A stretch of DNA of 25,430 nt from Syntrophaceae bacterium UBA1163 (GTDB lineage Bacteria > Desulfobacterota > BSN033 > UBA1163): assembly GCA_002311635.1 (NCBI GenBank), contig DBZJ01000102.1:1-25430 (forward strand), given 5' to 3'. A program made the position numbers and the translations under genes. Positions 1-6,901 of the stretch are shown piece after piece; within the stretch, counting starts at the first letter, position 1, and every line of letters begins with the position of its first letter. The notes below the pieces were generated by a model. That model did not search any database. It saw nothing but the letters and a program-made list of their open reading frames with translations, and was not told the DNA's origin.

Positions 1-60
1 TAATCGAATAATGGAATAACGCCCAAGAGGCAAAATGTTTTTTTCAACGTCATATTTCAT
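1..60 (-). CDS. Partial CDS, unknown function (N-terminus only)
   Basis: An ATG at position 60 on the minus strand opens a frame that runs off the left edge of the window. The visible 20 residues read MKYDVEKNILPLGRYSIIRL. An AGAGG ribosome binding site lies about 8 nt upstream. The gene starts 31 nt after the stop of the regulatory-domain gene at 92-547 and is probably in the same operon. Twenty residues are too few to assign a family, and I do not recognise it. Confidence 0.5.
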   Translation of the reverse strand, partial: MKYDVEKNILPLGRYSIIRL

Positions 61-91
61 TAAACCATTCCTCTTTGTCGTCTGTGGATTT

Positions 92-547
92 CTAGTTTTT
101 CTTCTCGTTGAAGATATAAATCCCATATTCAAACCCGTCCACCAATGCCAGAAAGGACGCTTTGCATATATTTTCTGAAAATGCTTTCACCCTCCATGCA
201 TCCTTCCCGTTGGTAAACAGAATCTCCACCTCCACGCCGGCTGCGGTTCCGGCCCCCGGATCAAAGATTTTGGAACTGAAATCGACCAGCTTCACCCGAT
301 CAATCTCGGGGAAGATCGACTTGAGCGATTTTTTCAATACCTTTGCCAAGGCATCCACCGGCCCCACCCCTGTGTCCGCTTCGTGCATCTCTTTCCCATT
401 AGCCCTAAGCATAATGGTAGCCTCGGGCTGGATGCCGTCGTCAATGAGTCGGTAATTACCGATGATCTCAAAATGGGGTTTATAGCCGGACATCGATCTT
501 AAAAGATTTAAGATCTTTGTCGCATCCTTAATTCTTTCCTCGACCAA
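92..547 (-). CDS. Stand-alone CimA/LeuA-type C-terminal regulatory domain protein
   Basis: This 151-aa protein matches only the C-terminal allosteric (LeuA_dimer) domain of 2-isopropylmalate and (R)-citramalate synthases. In full-length enzymes this domain binds the end product leucine or isoleucine. Visible signatures are GVGPVDAL at residues 60-67, LVDFSSKIFD near 87-96, the GTAAGVEVEI strand near 100-109, and ENICKAS followed by LALVD at 125-137. The pattern fits the CimA type better than the LeuA type. The catalytic TIM barrel is missing, and the N-terminus begins in what would be the linker helix. The start is TTG at 547, chosen because AGGAGG stands 6 nt upstream and the preceding promoter fits. 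A partial gene follows 31 nt downstream. It may be an amino-acid sensor or a subunit acting in trans, which is inference. Domain identity is fairly secure; function is not. Confidence 0.8.
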   Translation of the reverse strand: MVEERIKDATKILNLLRSMSGYKPHFEIIGNYRLIDDGIQPEATIMLRANGKEMHEADTGVGPVDALAKVLKKSLKSIFPEIDRVKLVDFSSKIFDPGAGTAAGVEVEILFTNGKDAWRVKAFSENICKASFLALVDGFEYGIYIFNEKKN

Positions 548-602
548 TGTCTCCTCCTAACAGAAAATTAAGTGACCCGCGTCCACAATAAAAGACAACT
601 GT

Positions 603-858
603 TAAGAATCTCTATATATCTCAGAAATAAGCCTCATTACATTAAGATTCTTAGGAATTGTCAAGACAAATTATAACATAGGAATCAACGAAAGAGGCTA
701 TTTTACCGTAACTCGTCTCCCGTCATATTAAACACGAACTTCTCGAAGCCCAGGTTGAAGCCTGGGGCTTGCTCTCGGTTCACCCTGAGCCCCACTTCAT
801 CATCCCCGCCGTCAAGAACTGGGCGTCGTGCGGGTGAACAAAGGATATTAGATTCTTA
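603..858. repeat. Three copies of the 9-mer TAAGAATCT
   Basis: TAAGAATCT occurs at 603-611 on the plus strand, and its reverse complement AGATTCTTA occurs at 645-653 and 850-858. The first two form an inverted pair with centres 42 bp apart, about four helical turns. The middle copy sits in the promoter spacer of the gene ending at 92. The last two extend to the 12-mer AGATTCTTAGGA. Regulator sites are possible; this is inferred only from position and repetition. Confidence 0.4.
636..664 (-). promoter_or_regulatory. Sigma-70-type promoter for the regulatory-domain gene
   Basis: On the minus strand TTGACA (664-659) is followed after exactly 17 nt by TGTAAT (641-636). This is a full -35 match and a 5/6 -10 match. 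Transcription would begin near 629, leaving a leader of about 80 nt before the TTG start at 547. One copy of a repeated 9-mer (TAAGAATCT) lies inside the spacer. Confidence 0.6.
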
Positions 859-1080
859 GGACGTAACGCAAGAGGAAAAGGACAAAAGGATTAGAGCACT
901 TCAAGAAGAGTTTTTCGGAAAAGCGGCAGAGGTCTTTCGGCGGAGGGAAGCTATACGAGAAGGAGCAGAGAAATTATGATGGGTCGAGCACTGGCTTTTT
1001 TTATGAAAAAAATTTAAAAATCTACCAAAGTCTTTTTTCTGCATCTACCTTACTTCTTCAGACGGGGAGGGCATTTGAAT

Positions 1081-1398
1081 ATGGCCTGGCTGTTTTTAAT
1101 CGTTGCAGGAGTCATTGAGATCGGGTGGGCAATCAGTTTGAAATATACGGAAGGCTTCACTCGGTTCTGGCCGAGCGTGGGGATGTTGGCAGCCGCAATA
1201 GCCAGTTTTTTCTTTCTATCCACTGCCCTAAAATCCATCCCGGTAGGGACCGCCTACATGGTTTTCACAGGAATCGGAGCCGCCGGCACCGTTCTCTTCG
1301 GGATATTTTTTCTGGGGGAATCAAAAGATATTCTAAGGCTTGCGTTTATCACGCTGATCATCATCGGAACCATCGGACTGAAGTTTGCAGGGAAGTGA
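1081..1398 (+). CDS. gdx: SMR-family guanidinium exporter (SugE/Gdx type)
   Basis: This 105-aa, four-helix inner-membrane protein belongs to the small multidrug resistance family. From the start chosen here, the essential glutamate is E13 in helix 1 (VIEIGWAISLK). The W16-A-x-x-L-K motif and the adjoining KYTEGFTRFWPS segment resemble SugE/Gdx rather than EmrE/QacE. Helix 2 carries ALKSIPVGTAYMVFTGIGA and helix 3 FGIFFLGES, both typical of the family. Gdx proteins work as dual-topology dimers that exchange guanidinium for protons. ATG 1081 is preferred over the TTG at 1075 because it gives the usual M-x-W start and better spacing from GGGGAGGG. No guanidine riboswitch could be recognised upstream. 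A nitroreductase gene follows 106 nt downstream. Confidence 0.88.
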   Translation: MAWLFLIVAGVIEIGWAISLKYTEGFTRFWPSVGMLAAAIASFFFLSTALKSIPVGTAYMVFTGIGAAGTVLFGIFFLGESKDILRLAFITLIIIGTIGLKFAGK

Positions 1399-1504
1399 CT
1401 GTGAAGTTGTTTTAACACCGAGCCTCTTCCCTCTGGCAGTAAGCCTTTTGGAGGTGAGAGTATCAAAGAAATCGCGTTCTCATCGAAAGACAAGGAGGTT
1501 TGTT

Positions 1505-2053
1505 ATGGACGTTTATGAGGCAATCGAAAAGAGAAGAACGATTCGGGTGTACAAGAAAAAAGCGACAGAAGATCAAATACGAAAGATTATCCTTGCGGGC
1601 GCAAAAGCGCCCTCAGGCGGAAACCGCCAACCCTGGGAATTCATCATTGTCGATGATGAGAAAATTATTGATCAACTCTCTGAGATCAAGTACCAGTTAA
1701 ATCGAAAATTCCCTCCTCAAGCTGGAGAGACTCAGAAAGAGGTAGAATCAAGGGCTGTCTCCCAGAAGAAATCCTTCGAGAATGCAAGTGTTGTTGCCGT
1801 ATGCTGTGGCTTAGAACAGGCAGCAAGTGCTTGGCTCTGTGTCGAAAACATATCTCTGGCAGCGGTCGCAGACGGCCTTGGCACTGGAATCGTTTCCTAT
1901 TGGGGTGAAGCGAAAAAGCAGGCTGAAAAACTCCTTGGTATTCCGGCCGATCACGAACTGGCGTGCGTATTGAAGATCGGAGTACCTGGAGAAGAAGGAA
2001 CTCCACGAAAAAGACGGCCGGAATTCAGCTGGCTCCACCAAAATAGATTTTAG
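1505..2053 (+). CDS. Nitroreductase-family FMN-dependent oxidoreductase
   Basis: This is a 182-aa member of the nitroreductase fold (PF00881-type), cytoplasmic and probably a dimer using FMN with NAD(P)H. Visible motifs are the N-terminal RRTIRVY (residues 10-16, phosphate of FMN), APSGGNRQPWEF (35-46, FMN ring contact), and the GLGTGIVSYWGE stretch followed by LLGIPADHELACVLKIG in the C-terminal half. The open frame extends back to 1385, but ATG 1505 is the true start: AAGGAGG stands 7 nt before it and the family N-terminus begins there. The substrate cannot be predicted. Its last four bases overlap the end of the convergent PAP2 gene, and no terminator hairpin is seen between them. Confidence 0.85.
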   Translation: MDVYEAIEKRRTIRVYKKKATEDQIRKIILAGAKAPSGGNRQPWEFIIVDDEKIIDQLSEIKYQLNRKFPPQAGETQKEVESRAVSQKKSFENASVVAVCCGLEQAASAWLCVENISLAAVADGLGTGIVSYWGEAKKQAEKLLGIPADHELACVLKIGVPGEEGTPRKRRPEFSWLHQNRF

Positions 2054-3069
2054 GGATATGTCCCGGGTTGCTCAGGAACTCTCGTGGTATTTAGCAGCCC
2101 TAATTTGATAAACACCCACGGGGCGCCGTAAGCGACCCAAAAGCCCGTGACGGCATAACGCAGGTAACGCAGCACCTGTGATAAGACCGTCGCATCCCGT
2201 GGAAGCACCATACGCAGCCCCAACCACAGGATCACCAGGCCGACCGCACCCACGAGAAAACGGAGGGCCCTTTCCCACCATGTGCCACGGGCATCAATCC
2301 CATTTCGCTGAAAGATCAGGAGGGCCCCGACGACCAGCCCAAAAAACGTACCTGCGACGCCAACCATGCCTGTCGTCCCACGGGGATGGATGGCTGATTG
2401 GCCGGGTGCCAGCGAAAGGGCGCGTGCGGCAGTGATTTCCCATTGAGAAGGGTCAGCAGACGGCGCAAGGGCCAGCCCGGCCATGGAGATGATGAGCAGC
2501 ATCATCGAGGCAGCAAAGGCCAAGCCGATTTTCTGCGCTGATGTGAAGCGATTAAACCAAGCCTTTACAGCCGCTTCCCATTTCAAGAACGCCCATAAGA
2601 TCAGACCACCGATCAACCACCCGGCCAGCACGTCCGTTGGAAAATGAACAGCCAGCACGAGGCGTGAAAAGCCAATCAGAAATATGAGGGCCACCATCAC
2701 CCAGCGCAGCCAGCCCTTGACCCATGCGGCCATTGTACCCCAAACAGTCATGGCGTGTTGGGCGTGACCCGATGGGAGGCCGTATGAACCTTCGCCGCTG
2801 AAAGGCCGAACGCTATCGCTTACCCAGAAGGGCCGCGGCTGGTGAAAGGCGAGTTTAAAAAAGATGTTCAGGCTGTCTGACACGGTCAAAATCAGGCCGA
2901 AACGCAGCCCCAACCGGATGTCCACACACCAGTAGAGAAAAGGCATCGCGAACAGGTAAAATTCTTCAGTGCCCAGGAAGCTAAAGAACCGGGCAGGAGC
3001 CGCGAGCCAGGGGGCACTGGTTTGCAACTCGGCGATGAAATGGATGCCCCAGTCAAGGATGGGATTCAT
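2050..3069 (-). CDS. PAP2-family membrane phosphatase
   Basis: This 339-aa integral membrane protein has the three catalytic motifs of the PAP2 superfamily (phosphatidic acid or undecaprenyl-diphosphate phosphatases). They are KLAFHQPRP (72-80), PSGH (99-102), and S-R-x5-H-x3-D at 135-146. About 170 extra hydrophobic residues follow, with several more predicted membrane segments, so it is longer than minimal PAP2 enzymes. The substrate is a lipid or isoprenoid phosphate by family; which one is unknown. The frame opens at a TTG at 3132, but that TTG is part of a TTGACA -35 box. ATG 3069, 28 nt after the predicted transcription start, is the better start. It follows the amylase gene in the same direction but has this promoter of its own. 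Confidence 0.85.
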   Translation of the reverse strand: MNPILDWGIHFIAELQTSAPWLAAPARFFSFLGTEEFYLFAMPFLYWCVDIRLGLRFGLILTVSDSLNIFFKLAFHQPRPFWVSDSVRPFSGEGSYGLPSGHAQHAMTVWGTMAAWVKGWLRWVMVALIFLIGFSRLVLAVHFPTDVLAGWLIGGLILWAFLKWEAAVKAWFNRFTSAQKIGLAFAASMMLLIISMAGLALAPSADPSQWEITAARALSLAPGQSAIHPRGTTGMVGVAGTFFGLVVGALLIFQRNGIDARGTWWERALRFLVGAVGLVILWLGLRMVLPRDATVLSQVLRYLRYAVTGFWVAYGAPWVFIKLGLLNTTRVPEQPGTYP

Positions 3070-3103
3070 CGGAATGACAAGAAACCTTTCTTGGGATAAG
3101 TTT

Positions 3104-3132
3104 ACTATGCGAAAAACAGGGTTGAATGTCAA
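3104..3132 (-). promoter_or_regulatory. Promoter of the PAP2 phosphatase gene
   Basis: The minus strand carries TTGACA (3132-3127), a 17-nt spacer and CATAGT (3109-3104). The -35 match is complete and the -10 match is 4/6. It lies in the 87-nt gap between the amylase stop and ATG 3069, and it argues against translation from the TTG at 3132. Confidence 0.5.
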
Positions 3133-3156
3133 TTAAAAAACCAACTCGTCAGCATG

Positions 3157-4518
3157 CTATTTCGCTGTCATGACCCGTGACCAACAGGGCTTGACGACAT
3201 CGATGCGGGCTTTTCCTCCGTGCACTGGGAAACTGTCTCCTTCGTTCAGCAGATCAATCAACTGGTTCCTGCCTGTCACCGGAAGCACCAGTTCAATCGG
3301 AACGGGTTTGTCCGAGGCGTTCACGGTCACGATCACACATTCTTCCCGAGTCTGCCGCGCAAAGGCAAATTGCTCGTGACTGACCGAAAGCTGGCGATAA
3401 TTGCCGTATCGCAAGGCTTCCGAATGGCGCCGAATTCGGGCGAGGCGGCTGATGACTTTGGGTAAATCACGGTGTGGGCTGTTGTGAGAGATCTCGAACA
3501 AATCGAGCCACGGCCGCAGTGCCTGGTCGTTTCCGCCGGTTCTCTTCCCTCCGATGCCCCATTCGCTGCCGTAGTAGATCGAAGGAACGCCCGGCATTGT
3601 AAATAGTAAGCTATACAGCGGAGAGAGATGTGCGAAATTCTTGAGAGTGCTGGCAACACGGTTCACATCGTGGTTATCGGCAAAAGCGTACAGGGGCAGA
3701 TTCCGGTACAGCCCGCCCTCTCCAAACTGACGATTCAACGCATACGCGATTTCAAAATAATTCTTGTCCACGTGGCTGGAGTACAAGCTCTTGTAACATT
3801 CATAGTTAGTGACCGAATCAAGGGTTTCCGCGTTGACCCATTTTCTGTAATCCCCGTGAAGCACTTCTCCCATCAACCAGAAATCGGGACGGCGGCTTTT
3901 GCAAAAGGCCGCCAGCTCCTTCAGGAAGGCAATGTCAATGCAATCCGCAGCGTCCAGCCGTAAGCCATCAATATCAAATTCCCGGATCCACATGTCAACA
4001 GCCTGGAAGAGGTGATCCTTGACTGCCGGGTTGTGCAGGTTGAGCTTGACCAGGCTGTAATGGCCGTTCCAGCCTTCGTAAGCAAACGGATCGTTATAAG
4101 GGCTGCGCTTGTGGAAATCTAGCCTGTGGAACCAGTCGCGATAAACAGACTGTTCGTGATGCTCCAGGAGATCCCGGAAAGCCCAAAAATCTCTTCCGAC
4201 GTGATTGAACACCCCGTCCAAAATGAGTCGTATCTTCTTTTGGTGGAGAACGGAGCTCAGGCGCGATAACATCTCATTGCTTCCAAGGCGCCGATCCACA
4301 TGGTAATAATCCGCGGTGTCGTAACCGTGCGCGGTGGATTCAAATACTGGCCCCAGGTAGAGCGCGTTCACTCCCAGACTCTGCAAATGCTCCACCCAGC
4401 CGTACAACTCCTCCAGCCGAAAGCTGGAGGGAGAGCAAAAATCATTCTTCAAAGGAGCGCCGCAAAACCCGAGTGCATAGATGTGGTAGAAAACCGAATC
4501 ATAGGCCCAATGTTCCAC
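3157..4518 (-). CDS. Intracellular GH13 alpha-amylase family glycosidase
   Basis: This 453-aa protein has a (beta/alpha)8 barrel of glycoside hydrolase family 13 and a short beta-sandwich C-terminus. Conserved regions: DGVFNH (101-106); GLRLDAAD (185-192) with nucleophile D189; GEVLHG (217-222) with acid/base E218; and FADNHD (279-284) with transition-state Asp D284. All three catalytic acids are present. KLNLHNP near 158-164 resembles cyclomaltodextrinase/neopullulanase-type enzymes. There is no signal peptide, so it probably acts on internal or imported maltodextrins or a related alpha-glucoside. The start is GTG 4518, because AGGAGG lies 6 nt upstream. The longer TTG start at 4533 would put that AGGAGG inside the gene. 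A TetR-type operator overlaps its promoter. Confidence 0.9.
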   Translation of the reverse strand: MEHWAYDSVFYHIYALGFCGAPLKNDFCSPSSFRLEELYGWVEHLQSLGVNALYLGPVFESTAHGYDTADYYHVDRRLGSNEMLSRLSSVLHQKKIRLILDGVFNHVGRDFWAFRDLLEHHEQSVYRDWFHRLDFHKRSPYNDPFAYEGWNGHYSLVKLNLHNPAVKDHLFQAVDMWIREFDIDGLRLDAADCIDIAFLKELAAFCKSRRPDFWLMGEVLHGDYRKWVNAETLDSVTNYECYKSLYSSHVDKNYFEIAYALNRQFGEGGLYRNLPLYAFADNHDVNRVASTLKNFAHLSPLYSLLFTMPGVPSIYYGSEWGIGGKRTGGNDQALRPWLDLFEISHNSPHRDLPKVISRLARIRRHSEALRYGNYRQLSVSHEQFAFARQTREECVIVTVNASDKPVPIELVLPVTGRNQLIDLLNEGDSFPVHGGKARIDVVKPCWSRVMTAK

Positions 4519-4543
4519 TGTAAACCTCCTCAATATGTTGGAT

Positions 4544-4573
4544 GTCTTAGTATACCGATTGGTATACTAAGAC
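4544..4573. promoter_or_regulatory. TetR-type operator O1 (13-bp perfect palindrome)
   Basis: Arms GTCTTAGTATACC (4544-4556) and GGTATACTAAGAC (4561-4573) are perfect reverse complements around a GATT spacer. The core TATACC-N4-GGTATA recurs in the tetR promoter at 5238-5257. It lies between the tetR stop and the amylase start. No T-run follows the palindrome on either strand, so it is an operator rather than a terminator. Confidence 0.7.
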
Positions 4574-4578
4574 GCCAA
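4549..4578 (-). promoter_or_regulatory. Promoter of the amylase gene, overlapped by the TetR operator
   Basis: On the minus strand TTGGCG (4578-4573) and TATACT (4554-4549) are separated by 18 nt. The -10 matches 5/6. Transcription would start near 4542, about 24 nt before GTG 4518. The palindrome at 4544-4573 covers the spacer and the -10 box, the classic arrangement for repression. Confidence 0.5.
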
Positions 4579-4592
4579 AAAAAATTAAGCGG

Positions 4593-5159
4593 TCACGAAA
4601 AGATGCCGTGCATGAATTGGTGCACAGCCTGGTACAGTAATTGGTCATCCAGTCTTGCATATCCGTTGAGCGACAGGGCAATATAGTTGTTGATCATTCC
4701 CACGAAGGTGGCCGCGTAGGCGCGGTGTCGGCCCTTCATGTTGCCGTGGTCGACAGCGGCGCGCATAAACACTTCTTCGGTCAGTTGATACAGCTCATGA
4801 TTCAGCCGGGATACAGCTTTGAAAGCATCGCTTTCCGGCGGGGCAAACCATAGGGCAAGCTGCAGCCTGTAAAACATCTTGTTTCGATTTGCGAAATCGA
4901 AATGGGCCTTCGCCATTTGGTGGAGGGTAAGAGGCAAATCGCTTCGGTAAACCGAGGCCGATTTAACCTCCCTGTAAAGTGGGGCAAAGGATTCTTTCAG
5001 CAACGCATCCAAAAGTCCTTGCTTGCTTCCAAAGTAGTGGTAGAGCGTGGGCTTGGTGATACCAGCCGCTTCTACGATCTCTTGAACGCCGACCGCGTCA
5101 TAGCCGCGTGTTGCAAAGAGCCGTAGCGCACAGGATAGAATGTTGGATCGATTATCCAT
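4593..5159 (-). CDS. TetR/AcrR-family transcriptional repressor
   Basis: This 188-aa regulator has an N-terminal TetR helix-turn-helix. Residues 6-15 give ILSCALRLFA. Residues 20-45 read through YDAVGVQEIVEAAGITKPTLYHYF, where GITKPTLYHYF is the recognition helix, followed by GSKQGLLDALL. The C-terminal 140 residues form the variable ligand and dimer domain and give no clue to the ligand. Start ATG 5159 fits the family N-terminus; the open frame runs further upstream to 5363 only by chance. GGGAGCAGG precedes it. A near-perfect promoter overlaps operator O2, so the gene is very probably autoregulated. The gene lies between the amylase gene, which has operator O1, and a divergent acyl-CoA synthetase gene. 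Confidence 0.92.
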   Translation of the reverse strand: MDNRSNILSCALRLFATRGYDAVGVQEIVEAAGITKPTLYHYFGSKQGLLDALLKESFAPLYREVKSASVYRSDLPLTLHQMAKAHFDFANRNKMFYRLQLALWFAPPESDAFKAVSRLNHELYQLTEEVFMRAAVDHGNMKGRHRAYAATFVGMINNYIALSLNGYARLDDQLLYQAVHQFMHGIFS

Positions 5160-5194
5160 GCGAAAACCTGCTCCCAAACCGCTCCCCTCAGCCC

Positions 5195-5214
5195 TCTCTC
5201 CGCCGGGGGAGAGA
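5195..5214. repeat. C/T-rich palindrome in the tetR leader
   Basis: Arms TCTCTCC (5195-5201) and GGAGAGA (5208-5214) flank a six-base loop, within a longer purine/pyrimidine-biased stretch (about 5183-5228). It would be transcribed in the 5' leader of tetR. It resembles the dispersed CCCTCTCCC-type palindromes found between genes in many proteobacteria, and a related one occurs at 8254-8273. Confidence 0.5.
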
Positions 5215-5237
5215 AGGAGGGTAAGGGATGCAAAATT

Positions 5238-5266
5238 ACTATACCACTCGGTATAGTCGATGTCAA
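5238..5266 (-). promoter_or_regulatory. Promoter of tetR containing operator O2
   Basis: On the minus strand TTGACA (5266-5261) is followed after 17 nt by TATAGT (5243-5238): a full -35 and a 5/6 -10. Operator O2 has arms ACTATACC (5238-5245) and GGTATAGT (5250-5257) around ACTC, and covers the -10 box and spacer. The core matches O1. The divergent acyl-CoA synthetase gene starts 105 nt away and may share control. Its own promoter boxes are not clear. Confidence 0.7.
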
Positions 5267-5361
5267 GCGATATATCCGCCTCCTGCGTCTCCTCCTTCGC
5301 ACAAGAAATAGATGGAGCAGTTTCGTCATCTGTGGTAAAAGAAAAGAACGAAGGAGGAATC

Positions 5362-6801
5362 ATGGAAAGAAGCGCCAGGCTCTTCGATTATATCTTCAAT
5401 CCACGCTCGGTAGCCATCATCGGAGCTTCCCCTAATGATCTGGTCACTGTCGCGCAGATGAAAACAAAAATCAGGGATCGCCTGTTCCTGGTAAACCCGA
5501 AATATACGAAGGTTCTAGGGAAGGAATGCTACCCGAGCATTTTGGACGTGGACTCCGAGATCGACTACGTCATCCTTGGAGTCTCCGCCTCGGCCCTGCC
5601 TAAGGTTCTGGAGGAATCCATCCAAAAAGGCGTAAAGGTGGCACATATTTTTACTGCCGGGTTTAGTGAGACGGGAACCCCCGAAGGGATCGAACAGGAG
5701 AAGGAGCTGAAACGGATGGCAGCGGGCAGGATCCGGATCATTGGCCCCAATTGTTTTGGGGTCTATTGCCCCTCCTCGGGGTTGACTATTGTTCCAGAGG
5801 CCCCCACGGAGAGCGGCCACGTCGGCGTCATTACCCAGAGTGGGAGCGTGGCCGAATCCTTCTCCTACTTTGCCAATACCAAAAATCTCAGATTCAGCAA
5901 AATGGTGAGTTATGGCAATGCCGTTGACCTGGACGCTTCTGATTTCCTGGAATACCTGGCCGACGACCCGGATACAAAGATGATCGCTCTTTACATTGAA
6001 GGCACCCGAAATGGCGAGGCCCTGAAAACGGCTCTGGCGAGGGCCGCAGAGCAAAAGCCGGTGATCGCCATCAAAGGAGGGATGACGGAGCAGGGCATTC
6101 GGGCAGCTACCTCCCATACAGCTTCTCTGGCCGGGACCCCTGAAATCTGGAGGACACTCTTTAGACAAACCGGAACCCTTCAAGTGGGGAGCTTTGATGA
6201 AATGGTGAGCCTGGCCATGGCGTTCGACACCTCTCCTCTCCCCGCGGGCCGATCCCTAGCCATGATCACCAACTCCGGGGGTTTCAGTGTCATCCAAACG
6301 GACCTCTGCATGAATGCGGGAATCGAGGTCCCAAGGTTTTCCCGGGAGACCATCGAAGCGCTTCGGGCGCTGGTCCCCCTCGCGGGAACCAGTATCGGCA
6401 ATCCCCTTGACGCCTGGCCCATCTACTATAATGTATCTCCCTCGGGGAATATGGCTGACATCATCCAGATCGCGTCCTCAGACCGAAACACCCATTCTCT
6501 GGTATTTCAATTTGATCAATTTCGCTATCTAAGGCGGATCTTGGGCCAAAAGATTGAGGCCCACATGAAGCGATTAATCGAATTGATGGTTGAAGGATGT
6601 GAGCGCAGCCGGGAGAAACAGAAAAAACCGGTGCTGGTCACTGTCTCCTTAGATCCCTACCTGGAAGACGAGGAAGACAGATATTACAACCTCATGATCA
6701 AAAGAGCTTTTGCAGTAAGAGGGTTTCCTGTCTATTCAAGCCTCGACGCAACGATCAGGGTTCTTTCCAATTTATGCAGATTCAGCGATAGTCGAAGATA
6801 A
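5362..6801 (+). CDS. NDP-forming acyl-CoA synthetase, alpha-subunit type (CoA-binding)
   Basis: This 479-aa protein has the architecture of the alpha subunit of ADP-forming acetyl/acyl-CoA synthetases, enzymes that link acyl-CoA and acid plus ATP. An N-terminal Rossmann CoA-binding domain shows SVAIIGAS (16-23) and GPNCFG (128-133). Next comes the succinyl-CoA-ligase-like domain with ITQSGS (157-162). H252 in ATSHTASLAG is the expected phosphorylated histidine. A second ligase-like domain follows. The ATP-grasp beta subunit is not fused and not present nearby, so it must be encoded elsewhere or the protein has another role. Start ATG 5362 has AAGGAGGA ideally placed; the frame opens earlier at 5260 by chance. 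It is divergent from tetR, whose operator lies 105 nt upstream. Confidence 0.85.
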   Translation: MERSARLFDYIFNPRSVAIIGASPNDLVTVAQMKTKIRDRLFLVNPKYTKVLGKECYPSILDVDSEIDYVILGVSASALPKVLEESIQKGVKVAHIFTAGFSETGTPEGIEQEKELKRMAAGRIRIIGPNCFGVYCPSSGLTIVPEAPTESGHVGVITQSGSVAESFSYFANTKNLRFSKMVSYGNAVDLDASDFLEYLADDPDTKMIALYIEGTRNGEALKTALARAAEQKPVIAIKGGMTEQGIRAATSHTASLAGTPEIWRTLFRQTGTLQVGSFDEMVSLAMAFDTSPLPAGRSLAMITNSGGFSVIQTDLCMNAGIEVPRFSRETIEALRALVPLAGTSIGNPLDAWPIYYNVSPSGNMADIIQIASSDRNTHSLVFQFDQFRYLRRILGQKIEAHMKRLIELMVEGCERSREKQKKPVLVTVSLDPYLEDEEDRYYNLMIKRAFAVRGFPVYSSLDATIRVLSNLCRFSDSRR

Positions 6802-6857
6802 GCCTGATGTTGAAAATAGAACCGAGAACCAGGATAATGGGGCAAAATAGGGGTCAA

Positions 6858-6890
6858 GGGTTCAAGGAAGAACCCTCGAATCCTGGAACC
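6858..6890. repeat. Dispersed repeat copy R1 (inverted relative to R2)
   Basis: In the 100-nt gap before spoIID, GGGTTC (6858-6863) and GAACCC (6870-6875) form a perfect 6-bp stem. The reverse complement of 6870-6890 matches 10384-10404 at 18 of 21 positions, including GGTTCCAGG. The two copies bracket spoIID, ampG and the murU-like gene in opposite orientations. Confidence 0.55.
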
Positions 6891-6901
6891 ATTAAATTCC
6901 G

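Larger units (their letters stand above)
548..1080. other. 533-nt intergenic region with promoter, hairpin and possible decayed coding
   Basis: No intact gene is visible here. The left third holds the leader and promoter of the minus-strand gene. A hairpin sits at 746-770, with arms AAGCC-CAGG and CCTG-G-GGCTT. Two plus-strand stretches without proper starts read like protein: 712-837 (ending near VKNWASCG) and, in another frame, 860-979 (containing RALQEEFFGKAAEVF). They could be remnants of one frameshifted gene. The segment around 990-1035 is A/T rich and may hold the promoter of the SMR gene, but I cannot define its boxes. Confidence 0.4.

Noticed and set aside
960..1080. Possible guanidine riboswitch before the SugE/Gdx gene
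   Set aside because: ACGA and ACGG tetranucleotides occur, but they are not loops of clean paired hairpins and no ykkC-type core is visible.
3070..3132. Longer PAP2 protein from TTG 3132
   Set aside because: The TTG is the first half of a TTGACA -35 box with a correctly spaced -10 downstream.
4544..4573. Palindrome read as a terminator for tetR
   Set aside because: No T-run follows the stem on either strand. The same core recurs in the tetR promoter, so an operator is the better reading.
5515..6183. 222-aa minus-strand frame inside the acyl-CoA synthetase gene
   Set aside because: A shadow of the plus-strand gene, with no domain or start signals.
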